This document shows positions 7,310 to 16,428 of a DNA stretch of 64,000 bases, piece by piece; within the stretch, counting starts at the first letter, position 1; every line of letters starts with the position of its first letter. The DNA comes from Gp1-AA145 sp963757135 (GTDB lineage Bacteria > Acidobacteriota > Terriglobia > Terriglobales > Acidobacteriaceae), in contig CAVWQE010000002.1 in NCBI GenBank assembly GCA_963757135.1, forward strand, positions 140,175-204,174. The letters run 5' to 3'. The translations under genes and the position numbers were made by a program. The notes beneath the pieces are model-generated. The model did no database searches. It had not been told where the DNA came from and was given only the letters and a program-made list of their open reading frames with translations.

Positions 7310-8209
7310 TCAGTTGGCCGAGAGCAGGGCGCCGACCACGCCCGCCATCCTCCACTTGGGAATTGAACCGCCGCCCAAGCCCAGTTGAGAAGCGCGAACC
7401 AGTTCTTTCACTTCTGCCCCGGTTTGCGCATGCAGGGCCGGAGCTGCCCCGGTGAGATCCGAAATACCGGCCACAAAAATCTCTTCGATGCTGGTGTTGT
7501 AAGTGTCCTGGAAGAAGACGACCGAGGGATAAACGTCTTCAGCCAGTTGCTCGCCGCTGATAGCAACGCCTCGCGTGTTCTCAAGCGTACGAAAAAGGAG
7601 AAGGTGGCCCTGGTCGAGGATGGCGATGCTGGTAGTGCGCGCATCAACTTTTACCACCAGGGTCGCGCGATCGGCCGAAGCCCCGCCCAGAGCGGCCAGC
7701 ATCGAAGGCATGACGATTCCGGGGGCAAAGCCGGCGTCGCGGAATGCGCTTTCGTAGTCTTCGACAACGCTGTTAAGCGCGACCGCCGCGACTACGCGGG
7801 TGGCGCCATTTGCGGTCTGAGCCTGATACGAGACTTTGGCTTTATCCACATCAAAGGGCAACGACTTGCGCAGGCGGAATCGGATCACGCTTTCTGCTTC
7901 ATCGCGCTTATCGGGTAAGGTCTCAAAGTCGAGCAGTACAACCCGAACGGCGGCGTCGGGCAGCACGGCGACGATATCCCGAGAGCGTGCGCCAATATTG
8001 CCTAGCGCCTCACGCAGAGCGGAAACCACAGTCTCGCGTTCGCGCAGATTGCCTTCGGTGAGATCAGGGACTACGCATCCGGGTGAAAGTTCGCTGGTCG
8101 AGCAGAGTTCGAGTACCTGACCGGAATCAGCGGCGCGCGCCGCGATTACGCGGTCTTGAGCAATTTCGCAGGCCAGCTTAGGCCTTCCTGTCTGATGATT
8201 GCGTTTCAT
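7310..8209 (-). CDS. pilM: Type IV pilus assembly protein PilM (actin-like ATPase fold)
   Basis: The 299-residue protein shows the actin/FtsA-like fold of PilM, with VAVLPDAAVRVVLLDFETLP, ESVIRFRLRKSLPFDVDKAKVSYQ, a phosphate-binding-like LVVKVDARTTSIAILDQGHLLLFRT, and the C-terminal EEIFVAGISDLTG. PilM binds ATP in the cytoplasm and recruits PilN through that protein's N-terminal peptide. It begins the minus-strand pilMNOP block. The 153-bp gap to pilB upstream holds a low-complexity inverted repeat that might separate the two transcriptionally. Confidence 0.9.
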   Translation of the reverse strand: MKRNHQTGRPKLACEIAQDRVIAARAADSGQVLELCSTSELSPGCVVPDLTEGNLRERETVVSALREALGNIGARSRDIVAVLPDAAVRVVLLDFETLPDKRDEAESVIRFRLRKSLPFDVDKAKVSYQAQTANGATRVVAAVALNSVVEDYESAFRDAGFAPGIVMPSMLAALGGASADRATLVVKVDARTTSIAILDQGHLLLFRTLENTRGVAISGEQLAEDVYPSVVFFQDTYNTSIEEIFVAGISDLTGAAPALHAQTGAEVKELVRASQLGLGGGSIPKWRMAGVVGALLSAN

Positions 8210-8217
8210 TTGTATAA

Positions 8218-8364
8218 GTCAGTGGTTAGTTGCTAGTGGTCAGTTGTCAGTTGAATCAGAGTAAATTTGCCACTGATCTCCCCACAAATTTACTGCTGGC
8301 CGTTCCCAGTTCAACTCTCCACATCGTTTTTGCCCACTGACAACTAGTCACTGGCCACTGCACT
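8218..8364. repeat. Low-complexity inverted repeat (CAGTGGT word) between pilB and pilM
   Basis: The left arm (8218-8252) consists of words such as AGTGGTTAGTTGCTAGTGG and CAGTTGTCAG. The right arm (8335-8364) reads CACTGACAACTAGTCACTGG, the reverse complement of that kind of word. The right arm runs into the pilB stop codon. The spacer is about 80 bases. Confidence 0.75.
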
Positions 8365-10042
8365 ACCGCATGGTCTCAATAAATGTGACCTTGTTGATCT
8401 CCTTGAGCGTGGTCATGCCGAGGCGAACTTTGTCGAGCGCCGACTCGCGCAGGAACCGCATACCTTCCTCACGCGCTGCCCGACGGATTTCCGACGTCGG
8501 CTTTCTCGCCAGAATCATCTCTCGAATGCGGTCGCTCAAGTCGAGAAGCTCGTGAATCGCGGTACGTCCGCGGAATCCGGTTCCGGCGCACTCGATGCAG
8601 CCCTGCCCTTCGTAGAACGAGACTTTCGACCACTGCTCGGGATCGAGGCCGCTGGCTTCGAGCACCTCGGATGGATAGTGCACCACCGTGCGGCAGGAAT
8701 TGCAGATCAACCGCACCAGCCGTTGCGCCAGGATGCAGTTCAGCGCCGAGACAAAGTTGTACGGCTCAACCCCCATATTCAGGAATCGGCCAAGCACGTC
8801 CACAACGTTGTTAGCGTGGACAGTGGTGAAAACCAAGTGCCCGGTGAGCGCCGACTGAATGGCGATCTGCGCCGTTTCGGTGTCGCGGATTTCGCCGACC
8901 ATGATTTTGTCGGGATCGTGGCGCAAAATTGAACGCAGCCCGCGGGCAAAGGTCAGGCCTTTCTTTTCGTTGACCGGAATCTGAGTAATGCCGCGGATCT
9001 GGTATTCGACCGGATCCTCGATGGTAATGATCTTGTCTTCTTCGGTCTTGATCTCGTTCACGCCGGCGTAAAGGGTTGTGGTCTTGCCGCTGCCGGTCGG
9101 CCCGGTCACCAGCACCATACCGTAAGGCTCGTTGATGTAACGCCGGAATTTTCGCAGATCGTCTTCGTCGAAGCCGACGACTTCAAGCGTCAGTGAGCGA
9201 AACTTCTCGCTCATAGACTCTTTGTCGAGCACGCGCAGCACGGCATCTTCGCCGTGAATCGACGGCATGATGGAGACGCGGAAATCGATTGGCCGCTCCG
9301 GCTGGCCGTATTTCACGCGGAAGCGCCCGTCCTGGGGCACGCGGCGCTCGGAGATGTCGAGTTCGCTCATGACCTTGATGCGCGAAATAATGGTCGAGTG
9401 GTGCTCTTTTGCGATCGGATTCATCGCTTGGGTGAGCACGCCGTCAATGCGGAACTTGATGACCACGGAATCGTCACGGGTCTCAATGTGAATGTCACTG
9501 GCGCGCCGCTGGAGCGCGGTGAAAATGGTGGTGTCCACGAGCCGGATGATGGGGCTCATGTCGCCTTGCGCAGTCAGCTTGTCGATGGTGATGCTCTCGT
9601 CGCCGCCCTCCTCTTCGGTGACGACGTTGAGCGCGAACCCTTCGCTGGCGTCTTCGAGCACGCGCTTCGACTGCTCGGTCTTCTTGAGGATTTCGCTGAT
9701 CTGAGCGAGGGTCGCAACTTTTGTGATGATCCGCTTGTTCAGCAGCAGGCCGATTTCGTCGATCATCATCAACTGGCTGGGATCGGCGATAGCGATGGCC
9801 AGCTTGCCTTCGCGCGTTTCCTCAAGAGGGACGAAGTTGTAGCGGAACATCAGCCGGGGATCGATTTTTGAGAACAGGTCGTGGTGCAACTGGAAGTCGC
9901 GCAGGTCCACGAACTCGCAGCGATAGCGACGGGCGATGTCCTGCGCGCGGGCGAGTTCATCGCCGCTATTGCGAGTGACTGGGGCAGGCTGTCCGTTGCC
10001 GCCCGCCGGCACTGCTGGTTTTTTCTCTACTGTGCTTGCCAT
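8363..10042 (-). CDS. pilB: Type IV pilus/type II secretion assembly ATPase PilB/GspE
   Basis: The 559-residue protein has the N-terminal MshEN/GspE-N domain, the Asp box ASDIHIETRDD, Walker A GPTGSGKTT (residues 314-322), Walker B DKIMVGEIRD (about 379-388), the His box TGHLVFTTVHANN, and a zinc-binding pair CNSC (447-450) with CIEC (482-485). This is a hexameric extension ATPase of the GspE/PilB family. The ATG at 10042 is chosen because GGAAG lies just upstream; an earlier TTG at 10057 has no support. It follows pilC by 32 bases on the same strand. Confidence 0.95.
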   Translation of the reverse strand: MASTVEKKPAVPAGGNGQPAPVTRNSGDELARAQDIARRYRCEFVDLRDFQLHHDLFSKIDPRLMFRYNFVPLEETREGKLAIAIADPSQLMMIDEIGLLLNKRIITKVATLAQISEILKKTEQSKRVLEDASEGFALNVVTEEEGGDESITIDKLTAQGDMSPIIRLVDTTIFTALQRRASDIHIETRDDSVVIKFRIDGVLTQAMNPIAKEHHSTIISRIKVMSELDISERRVPQDGRFRVKYGQPERPIDFRVSIMPSIHGEDAVLRVLDKESMSEKFRSLTLEVVGFDEDDLRKFRRYINEPYGMVLVTGPTGSGKTTTLYAGVNEIKTEEDKIITIEDPVEYQIRGITQIPVNEKKGLTFARGLRSILRHDPDKIMVGEIRDTETAQIAIQSALTGHLVFTTVHANNVVDVLGRFLNMGVEPYNFVSALNCILAQRLVRLICNSCRTVVHYPSEVLEASGLDPEQWSKVSFYEGQGCIECAGTGFRGRTAIHELLDLSDRIREMILARKPTSEIRRAAREEGMRFLRESALDKVRLGMTTLKEINKVTFIETMR

Positions 10043-10074
10043 CTGCTTCCGTCCCAATCCCGACTAATGTCAGC

Positions 10075-11274
10075 CTAACGAATGTTAGACCCCAAACTGA
10101 AGATCGGCAGATACAGGGAAATCAGGATTCCGCCGACCACGACCGCCATAAAGATCAGAATCACCGGCTCAATCAGGGCCATGGCCGCGCCTAGAGCCGT
10201 CTGTACATCTTCCTCGTAGAATTCGGCTACCGAGTTCAACATGCTGGGCAGAGCGCCAGTTGATTCCCCAACTTCGATCATCTCAACCGAGAGTTCGGGG
10301 AACATCTTCTGCTCTTCCAGGCTTTTGGCCAGGGTTTGACCCTCTCGGACCCTGACTACTGCTTCCTGCACGCCCAGCAAAATCTTCCGGCTGCTCATCG
10401 ACGCCCCGGCCGTCTCCAGGCACGGAACCAGCGGCATGCCTCCCGCCAACAGGGTTGAAAGCATCCGCGAAAAGGTCGCTACCTGGTGCTTCAACAGGAT
10501 GTCCCCAACCAGCGGCAGGCTGAGGAGGGCACGGTCAATCGCCTCAGCGCCACGGTCACTGGCCTTCCACCTCCACAACAAGAGCACGATCACGATAATT
10601 CCGATCACTCCCGCTGGAGCATAACGTTGCGTGTGCGTTCCAATGTTCAGCATGAACAGCGTGATCGCAGGTAGTTGCGCATTCAGGTCTTCGTAGAGCT
10701 TGGCAAACTGCGGCACTACGTAGGTCACCAGGAAAACCAGCATGCACGTCACCACCGTGATCAGCAGCGTCGGATACACCAGCGACACGATCAGTTTCTT
10801 CTTAAAGGTCAGCGCCAGCCGCTGAAAGCCGATATAGCGATTGAGCACTTCATCCATGTTCCCAGATTTCTCGCCGGCCATTAACGTAGTTGTGTAAATT
10901 CTTGGAAAAACATGTTGCGCAGCGAATGCTTCCGAGAGCATCTCTCCGCCCTTAACCCGCTCGCGGACATTTTGCAAAAGCGCGCGGAAATAACCGTCCT
11001 TCTGCCGCTTGATCAGCAGATCGAGCGACCCCAGAATCGGCAGCCCGGCTTTCAGCAGGGTCAACAGCTGCTGATTGAACACCAGGAAGGTTGAAGAACG
11101 AACTTTCTTGCTGCGTCGTCCCCCGCCTGCAAGCAAGCCCTTGGGTTTGACCCAATACACCAGGTAGCCCTGCTGGGCGAAACGATCGCGGACTTCGGCC
11201 TCCGAGTAGCCGGTCTCAACCTGCTGCTGCAGGCGTCCGCGCTCGTCGGCAATTTTTATCAGGAACTCAGCCAT
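10075..11274 (-). CDS. pilC: Type IV pilus/type II secretion platform protein PilC/GspF
   Basis: The 399-residue protein carries two T2SF domains with three membrane segments near residues 170-195, 220-240 and 370-390. Family motifs include LLTLLKAGLPILGSLDLL, the GEKSGNMDEVLNR of domain 1, FSRMLSTLLAGGMPLVPCLE opening domain 2, and IEVGESTGALPSML. PilC is the inner-membrane rotor that PilB turns to assemble pilin. Length matches the family (about 400). It is the first pilus gene of the minus-strand cluster, about 120 bases after lolA. Confidence 0.94.
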   Translation of the reverse strand: MAEFLIKIADERGRLQQQVETGYSEAEVRDRFAQQGYLVYWVKPKGLLAGGGRRSKKVRSSTFLVFNQQLLTLLKAGLPILGSLDLLIKRQKDGYFRALLQNVRERVKGGEMLSEAFAAQHVFPRIYTTTLMAGEKSGNMDEVLNRYIGFQRLALTFKKKLIVSLVYPTLLITVVTCMLVFLVTYVVPQFAKLYEDLNAQLPAITLFMLNIGTHTQRYAPAGVIGIIVIVLLLWRWKASDRGAEAIDRALLSLPLVGDILLKHQVATFSRMLSTLLAGGMPLVPCLETAGASMSSRKILLGVQEAVVRVREGQTLAKSLEEQKMFPELSVEMIEVGESTGALPSMLNSVAEFYEEDVQTALGAAMALIEPVILIFMAVVVGGILISLYLPIFSLGSNIR

Positions 11275-11395
11275 TCATCCTCGAAAATACCCGGCTGTCC
11301 CACCCAGTCTAGCACTGAAAACTCCCGCTTTTGCCGTTACTTAGGGCGTGGGGTATCGGGGGTAACATCGGCCAAAATCAAAATTCATATGAGGC

Positions 11396-12064
11396 TTATT
11401 GGCCGGTTTGGTCCTCAATGGTTTCACTCCCTGGCGGGGCTGTGAAGTGAAATTTGCCATCCGACACCTGGACGTCTTCCTTCTGGTCGCTAAACCTGTA
11501 TTCCGTGATCGAATCGTCCACGCCCCGGATCAGAATTCGGGCGATCCGGTACTCCGACGTGATTTCAAGCAGGACGCTCTGAACTCGGTCCTCCATGCCG
11601 CGAGGCACCCCTCGAAGGACAGAATCGCCTTCCTTCCACGCCTGAACCTCCGGGGCAAAGGTTAATCCAGTTAACTCCTTTTCCAGCTTTGTTTTACCCA
11701 GCAAAAATGCAAGCGGTGAGCGAAGATCCTCGAGTTTGCGCATATTGGACTTCCGCACCTGCTTTTCAGCTGGCAGGTACAACCATGCGTCTCTGCCATT
11801 GCCGACAAACAGCTTCTCCTCAGGAGAACGGTACTCCCAGCGCATCTTGCCAGGTTTTTTCAGCCACAGCGTACCGGACTCAACGCGCTCGATTCCGGCA
11901 CCCTGGTAAATTTCGGTGAACTCGGCTTGCAGCGAGTGCAGGCGGTTGTAATGTTCGTCAACCGCCTGAGCGACGGCGTGGACATTGGGCAGCGCCCAAG
12001 CCGCGCCCATAAATAACAAGACTGTCGTAGCAACTGCGAAATTGAATTTAGTCGTGAGATTCAC
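11396..12064 (-). CDS. lolA: Outer-membrane lipoprotein carrier LolA
   Basis: The 222-residue protein has a signal peptide (FNFAVATTVLLFMGAAWA) and the LolA half-barrel pattern: AVDEHYNRLHSLQAEFTEIY, SGTLWLKKPGKMRWEYRSPE, FVGNGRDAWLYLPAEKQV and the C-terminal EYRFSDQKEDVQVSDGKFHF. LolA shuttles lipoproteins across the periplasm to the outer membrane. The length is usual. It starts at a GTG. It lies directly upstream of pilC on the same strand, which may be incidental. The basic identification is firm. Confidence 0.92.
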   Translation of the reverse strand: MNLTTKFNFAVATTVLLFMGAAWALPNVHAVAQAVDEHYNRLHSLQAEFTEIYQGAGIERVESGTLWLKKPGKMRWEYRSPEEKLFVGNGRDAWLYLPAEKQVRKSNMRKLEDLRSPLAFLLGKTKLEKELTGLTFAPEVQAWKEGDSVLRGVPRGMEDRVQSVLLEITSEYRIARILIRGVDDSITEYRFSDQKEDVQVSDGKFHFTAPPGSETIEDQTGQ

Positions 12065-12160
12065 TGGGCTGGATTGTACGCGATGCCTTTATCAGATTAG
12101 ATGCGGTTGGGGGTTGCTAAGCGTCAGGGAGGCGATCACGACGGGCCAGAACGTTAGATT

Positions 12161-12889
12161 CTACAAGGTCTCATAAATGGCGTATTGATGGGTTCCAGTG
12201 ACTTTTTTGAGTTCGGGGGTCCCGGCCAGCAACATCTCGAACACCGGATTGGCATAGATGATCCGCACCGGTCGAGGGTACTGTTTCAGAGACGAGCGCA
12301 AATTCCGCAACACGTTGCGAAATCCGGCCTCAGTCAAGGGATGAAAAAAATAAACCACCAGCGGCTGATCAGGGAATTCAAATTCAGTTGCATCGCCGCG
12401 GATGGCTTCGAGCGGCAGCGCGCGTCCACCAACCTTCGTAAATTTGCGAATGTTCTCTTCCGCAATCTGGTTCAATTCGGGCAAGAGCTCAATGCCGACG
12501 ATGCGGCGAAACGGGAACTCAGATGCGAGCAACAAGGCTCTGCCTTTGCCGGAACCAATGTCGATGAACGTGTACTGGCTGAAATCAATGGCCACGCTGG
12601 TGAGGATCTCGCGGAAAATTTCTGCTTCGATCGGCTGATACGAGGAATTCAGCAAGCCAATAAGGCGCGCGCGCCAACCGACGTTGGCGCTGGTTGTATC
12701 TACGCGGTAGTCCCAGTCGTATCCTGCGTCGCCGAAGCGCTGGCGCTTACGGTCAGGAAAGGAATCGCGGACAAATTCGCGTCCAATCGCCGCCAGACGG
12801 CGGACTCGAACTCCCGTGTATGCCTCTTCGGGCTGTTCGCGCCACCAAGTCGCGACGGCCGAGAGAAGCGTGGGTTTGCGAGGATTCAA
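12161..12889 (-). CDS. Class I SAM-dependent methyltransferase
   Basis: The Rossmann-fold motifs are clear: motif I FIDIGSGKGRALLLAS (about residues 109-124), the acidic end of strand 2 in IVGIELLPELNQIAEENI, and the post-I/motif IV region EAIRGDATEFEFPDQPLVVYFFHP. The N-terminal 80 residues are Arg-rich and family specific. The 242-residue protein resembles small-molecule methyltransferases, but the substrate cannot be told. The TTG at 12889 is the only usable start, since a stop lies in frame just upstream. It is monocistronic. Confidence 0.82.
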   Translation of the reverse strand: MNPRKPTLLSAVATWWREQPEEAYTGVRVRRLAAIGREFVRDSFPDRKRQRFGDAGYDWDYRVDTTSANVGWRARLIGLLNSSYQPIEAEIFREILTSVAIDFSQYTFIDIGSGKGRALLLASEFPFRRIVGIELLPELNQIAEENIRKFTKVGGRALPLEAIRGDATEFEFPDQPLVVYFFHPLTEAGFRNVLRNLRSSLKQYPRPVRIIYANPVFEMLLAGTPELKKVTGTHQYAIYETL

Positions 12890-12950
12890 GAGAATTTATT
12901 TGAAGACGAAGAGTCACTCGCGCGATCGGTCGGCACGGAACCGAATAGAC

Positions 12951-12980
12951 TGAGTGCTGAATGCTGAGCGCTGAATGCTG
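12951..12980. repeat. Single-arm low-complexity repeat (GTGCTGAAT word)
   Basis: A run of words TGAGTGCTGAATGCTGAGCG followed by CTGAATGCTG lies between the methyltransferase and TPR-protein genes. It resembles one arm of the inverted repeats seen at other gaps here, but I see no second arm. Confidence 0.5.
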
Positions 12981-13010
12981 GATCCGAGCCCCACCAGCCG
13001 TAAGACTATC

Positions 13011-13937
13011 TTATTTGGCAGGCTTGATTTTGAGAACATCGCTCGGAGCGTAGCCTACGGGCAGGCCTTTTACGATGAAAGGCAAATCGTCGGGTTTGCT
13101 CACCACTACCTTGCCACCCGGTTCGAGTTTATATTCGTGCCCCAGGGGATCGACTGGAACACCCTGGAGCAGGCCGGCGACAACCATATCTTGGAAGGTC
13201 TGAGGAAAGACCTTGAAATTATCTTTATAAACCCCGGCCCGGTGTTCGAGTTCGGTCACGTCCTGGTCCACTTTGAGCGCACGCAAATGAACCAGAGCGT
13301 TATCACGAATATCTTTGTCCGGTGAATTTTCATACGTGGTGGTCCACATCATGCGCGCAGTGTCAGTGTCGCCGCCATGTTCAGCCATACGCGCTGCCAG
13401 AGTTTTCAGGAAAGGGTGCGCATGCGGCAATCTCGATCCACGCAAGAAAGCGTCGGCGGCGGCAGAATAATTTTTCAGGTCGTAGTGAATGAAGCCAAGG
13501 TCGTAATACAGATGCCAGTTGTCAGGATTCTCGGAGATCCCGTAATTGACCAACTCGACTGCGCGGTCCGGAAGCCCTGCGCCCATGGGGGGATCCGCAG
13601 AAAGGAATGCTCCTCCGAATTCATAGGTGCGAGTCAGTTTTGGGTCCAGTTGTGCAGTCAGATTCAACAGCGGCCACAGCAGTTTGTATTCGCCACCGCC
13701 ATCCCGATGCATGGCGCCGTAATACTGCACCGCGCGTGTCCAGTAAATATCCGCGAGCAGGCCGTTATAACCGAGACTGAGCCGCTTCAGCAATTTCGGC
13801 GAGGTCACGTAAAGGGCCTCGTCCAACGTTGCAGTGGAGCGAATCTGGTCAATGCGCCGGAGGAGCAGGGCAGAAAAGGCGAGCGAAACAATGAGCGTTG
13901 TGGCTGCTACCATTGCGATTCGCTGCGAGCGTTTCAT
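13011..13937 (-). CDS. Membrane-anchored TPR protein of an ABC-transporter operon
   Basis: The 308-residue protein has an N-terminal membrane helix (residues 8-27) and TPR-like helical pairs, for example NPDNWHLYYDLGFIHYDLKNYSAAADAFLRGSRLPHA. The C-terminal segment has VFPQTFQDMVVAGLLQGVPVDPLGHEYKL, recurrent in acidobacterial proteins next to ABC-2 transporters. It overlaps the permease gene by four bases and so is translationally coupled. It may help assemble the transporter or bind its partner proteins; that role is inferred from context only. Confidence 0.7.
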   Translation of the reverse strand: MKRSQRIAMVAATTLIVSLAFSALLLRRIDQIRSTATLDEALYVTSPKLLKRLSLGYNGLLADIYWTRAVQYYGAMHRDGGGEYKLLWPLLNLTAQLDPKLTRTYEFGGAFLSADPPMGAGLPDRAVELVNYGISENPDNWHLYYDLGFIHYDLKNYSAAADAFLRGSRLPHAHPFLKTLAARMAEHGGDTDTARMMWTTTYENSPDKDIRDNALVHLRALKVDQDVTELEHRAGVYKDNFKVFPQTFQDMVVAGLLQGVPVDPLGHEYKLEPGGKVVVSKPDDLPFIVKGLPVGYAPSDVLKIKPAK

Positions 13938-14710
13938 TTCAGGTTCCGGCGTTCGAAGATCAGCGCAGTGGCGCTTAATACGGCCAGGGTGTACACCACC
14001 GCGTAGGCAGTGTTGTAGGCGATAAGTCGAGAGCTGACACTGGTTTCGTGGGCCACCTGGCTGATCACATTCAGTGCAGAAAAGTTGGGGACAAGATAAG
14101 CCGCGCCAGTTGCCATCCAGCGCGTTATCCCATGACTGAGACGGGCGAATCCGCGGAGGTCCTCGGCAAAGCTGCCAATTACAAACAAGGAAAACGCGAA
14201 CACTGCCGAAAGCAGTGGCGAAGAAAATGATGAAAACAGCAGTGCCAGCGCAGTGATGATTACGAACTGCAGAATGATGAAGTACAGCGCAACCAGCACG
14301 CCGGCGTCGGCGTGAGTCAGGTGGCGCGAAACATATAGCAGCGCGGCAAAGACGCCGATGGCCATGAAAAAAGTGTTGACCACCAGCGTTCCGGACAGAC
14401 CGAAGAATTTCCCGGCGATAAACTCCCAGCGCCGCACCGGGCGTGAAAGCACGGTGTAGAGCGTGCGCTTGTCGATTTCCTTCGATACCAGGCCGATGCC
14501 GATGAAAATGGCGATCACAATTCCGAACAATGAGATCGCAGTCAGGCCAAGGTTGATCACCACCAGCCGTTCGATGCCAATCGAAATTTGTCCGACCAGC
14601 ACGGCGGCGCCGGACATCAGCAGCGCAAACGCAATCAGGTTGTAGAGCACCCGATCGCGCACCGCTTCGCGAAAGGTGTTGGTGGCAATGTGCCAGATGC
14701 GGGAGTTCAT
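13934..14710 (-). CDS. ABC-2 type transporter permease
   Basis: The 258-residue protein has six hydrophobic segments with the ABC-2 layout: a cytoplasmic N-terminus (RIWHIATNTFREAVRDRVLYN), the SKEIDKRTLYTVLSRPVRRWEFIAGK coupling region after helix 2, and clusters at about residues 21-40, 52-75, 107-130, 140-165, 168-185 and 232-250. It would form the membrane pore for the ATPase encoded immediately upstream, with which it overlaps by four bases. The transported substrate is unknown. NatB-type export and cell-envelope roles are possible. Confidence 0.88.
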   Translation of the reverse strand: MNSRIWHIATNTFREAVRDRVLYNLIAFALLMSGAAVLVGQISIGIERLVVINLGLTAISLFGIVIAIFIGIGLVSKEIDKRTLYTVLSRPVRRWEFIAGKFFGLSGTLVVNTFFMAIGVFAALLYVSRHLTHADAGVLVALYFIILQFVIITALALLFSSFSSPLLSAVFAFSLFVIGSFAEDLRGFARLSHGITRWMATGAAYLVPNFSALNVISQVAHETSVSSRLIAYNTAYAVVYTLAVLSATALIFERRNLK

Positions 14711-15645
14711 CGCGCGACCACCTCTTCGGTTGCGGGCTTCAATTGCGCCATGAAATAGTCTTCGAGCGAGGCGCGCACGGGCGTGACCGAGACAAGTCGT
14801 AAATTGTCGCGGCGCACTGCTTCAATAGCGGCGTCCTGGTTCTGCTCCGAGATGACGGCGCGTGTGGTGTCTCCGGCCACGTGGGTCTCTGCCCCCAATG
14901 ACTTGATTGCCGCAGGGACGCTGGTTCCTTGCCAGACGATTTCAACCTTGCCGTGCACTCCCGATGTCAGTTCCGCCACTGCCCCTACGCCACGAAGCTG
15001 GCCGAGATTGATCACCGCGACGCGGTCGCACAGCGCCTCTGCGTCGGACAAGATATGGGTGGAAAAGAAAACGGTCTTGCCCTCCGCTTTGAGCTGTTCG
15101 ATCAGGGTTCGAACTTCGCGCCTGCCCATGGGATCAAGCCCCGACATGGGTTCGTCCAGGAAGACGACTTTGGGATCATGCAAAATCGCCTGGGCTATCC
15201 CCGCACGCTGCAGCATGCCTTTAGAAAATTTTCTTAGCTGAACATTGGTGGCGTCGCGCAGGCCGACTCTTTCCAAAGTCGAGTCTACTTTGCGTGGGAG
15301 CTGGCGTGAATCGACTCCGGAAAGCTGTCCGTAATAAGTAAGCAGTTCGCGCGCGGTGAGATAGTCGTAGAAGTAAGGCTGCTCGGGCAGAAATCCGATC
15401 TGTGCCTTCATGCGCGGATCATCGAGCTCCATGCCGAGAATGCGAGCGCTGCCGCCGGAAGGGAACACCAGTCCCATCAGCATCTTCAATGTGGTGGTTT
15501 TTCCGGCGCCGTTGGGACCGAGAAATCCGAAGATCTCGCCATCTTCAATAACGAGATGCAAGGGATGCAGGGCGCGCTTGGGCCGCTTGCGCCAAAAACC
15601 TACGCTGTAGGTTTTCTCCAGACCCAAAATTTCGATAGCGGGCAC
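14707..15645 (-). CDS. ABC transporter ATP-binding protein
   Basis: The 312-residue ATPase shows Walker A GPNGAGKTTTLKML, a Q-loop in QIGFLPEQPYFYD, the signature FSKGMLQRAGIAQAI, Walker B VVFLDEPMSGLDP and the H-loop FSTHILSD. The C-terminal 90 residues form the extra domain of CcmA/NatA-type exporters. The start is a GTG. It leads a three-gene overlapping operon with the permease and the TPR protein. Its substrate cannot be predicted. Confidence 0.93.
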   Translation of the reverse strand: MPAIEILGLEKTYSVGFWRKRPKRALHPLHLVIEDGEIFGFLGPNGAGKTTTLKMLMGLVFPSGGSARILGMELDDPRMKAQIGFLPEQPYFYDYLTARELLTYYGQLSGVDSRQLPRKVDSTLERVGLRDATNVQLRKFSKGMLQRAGIAQAILHDPKVVFLDEPMSGLDPMGRREVRTLIEQLKAEGKTVFFSTHILSDAEALCDRVAVINLGQLRGVGAVAELTSGVHGKVEIVWQGTSVPAAIKSLGAETHVAGDTTRAVISEQNQDAAIEAVRRDNLRLVSVTPVRASLEDYFMAQLKPATEEVVAR

Positions 15646-15727
15646 ATGAAAATTATATCGAGCGTTTGACTGTCAGCAACATTACTGCCGTGTTGAGGGT
15701 TTGAGTTCCTGGTCGGACGTGGGTAGC

Positions 15728-16279
15728 TTACTGCAGGATGGTCATTGAGGCGCAGGCAGCGGTGGTGGTCGCTGGTTTCGAATCTTCCCGGGGAACCGAA
15801 AAACGAATAACCGCGTCTTCTAGGGAGCAAAAGTCGCGAGACCCGGTTTTGTTGAAGACTCCGGCCGCGGCCCCGGCCACGTACCCGGTTACGACGCCGC
15901 CGGCATCCGTGGAGGTTGGAGAAACGGAGAACCAATAACCGGCGCGGGTGCGACTCGGGCTGTCCGCGGCGGCCAAAGCGCCTTCGATCAGGCAGGCGTG
16001 GGCTGAGCTGTGCGTTTCACTCGCGCACTTGCCATCCGCTGATCCCGGCCCCAACGCCGCCAGCGTACTCGCGAAGCCCAGAGTCGGAAACGCCGTCTGA
16101 TAGGTAACTTCAGCTTTGTTGATCTTAGCCAGCGATTCGATGGCAGCAGTCTCGTTGGCGGCGATCTGCGATCGCAGTAGGTTGGGGAGCGCAATGGCCG
16201 CCAACAGAATAACCAGAACCACCACGATCAGCAGTTCTGCCAGCGTGAAGCCCGCGCTCTTGCTTACGGTATAAGGCAC
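15728..16279 (-). CDS. Type IV pilin-like protein (minor pilin)
   Basis: The prepilin motif SAG|FTLAELLIVVVLVILLAAIALPNLL has the cleavage Gly, Phe+1 and Glu+5 required by prepilin peptidase. The N-terminal helix continues into LRSQIAANETAAIESLAKINKAEVTYQTAFP, close to the pilin encoded at 18401. The mature C-terminal domain has paired cysteines (CASE, ACLI, DFCS, AACA). The GTG at 16279 gives a 10-residue leader; starting at the GTG at 16330 would give an atypical 27-residue leader. It ends about 80 bases upstream of the ABC operon. A minor pilin or GspG-like pseudopilin role is inferred. Confidence 0.82.
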   Translation of the reverse strand: MPYTVSKSAGFTLAELLIVVVLVILLAAIALPNLLRSQIAANETAAIESLAKINKAEVTYQTAFPTLGFASTLAALGPGSADGKCASETHSSAHACLIEGALAAADSPSRTRAGYWFSVSPTSTDAGGVVTGYVAGAAAGVFNKTGSRDFCSLEDAVIRFSVPREDSKPATTTAACASMTILQ

Positions 16280-16428
16280 TCTGAACCAGTATAAACAACA
16301 GATTACAGGCAAAGGATTAGCAAATGGCACGGCTTAGGCGCAGGGTTCAACTACACTCGCGAATCACCGGTGATTTTTTGACAATGTGTTAATCAGATTG
16401 GTGACGGCCATGAAATTGGGTTCGGATA

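Noticed and set aside
9254..9871. Long plus-strand open frame opposite pilB
   Set aside because: It is antisense to a well-conserved ATPase gene and has no ribosome-binding site or known domain. High third-position GC in pilB explains the open frame.
12185..12967. Long plus-strand open frame opposite the methyltransferase
   Set aside because: The methyltransferase motifs are clear on the minus strand. The opposite frame has no domain or start signal.
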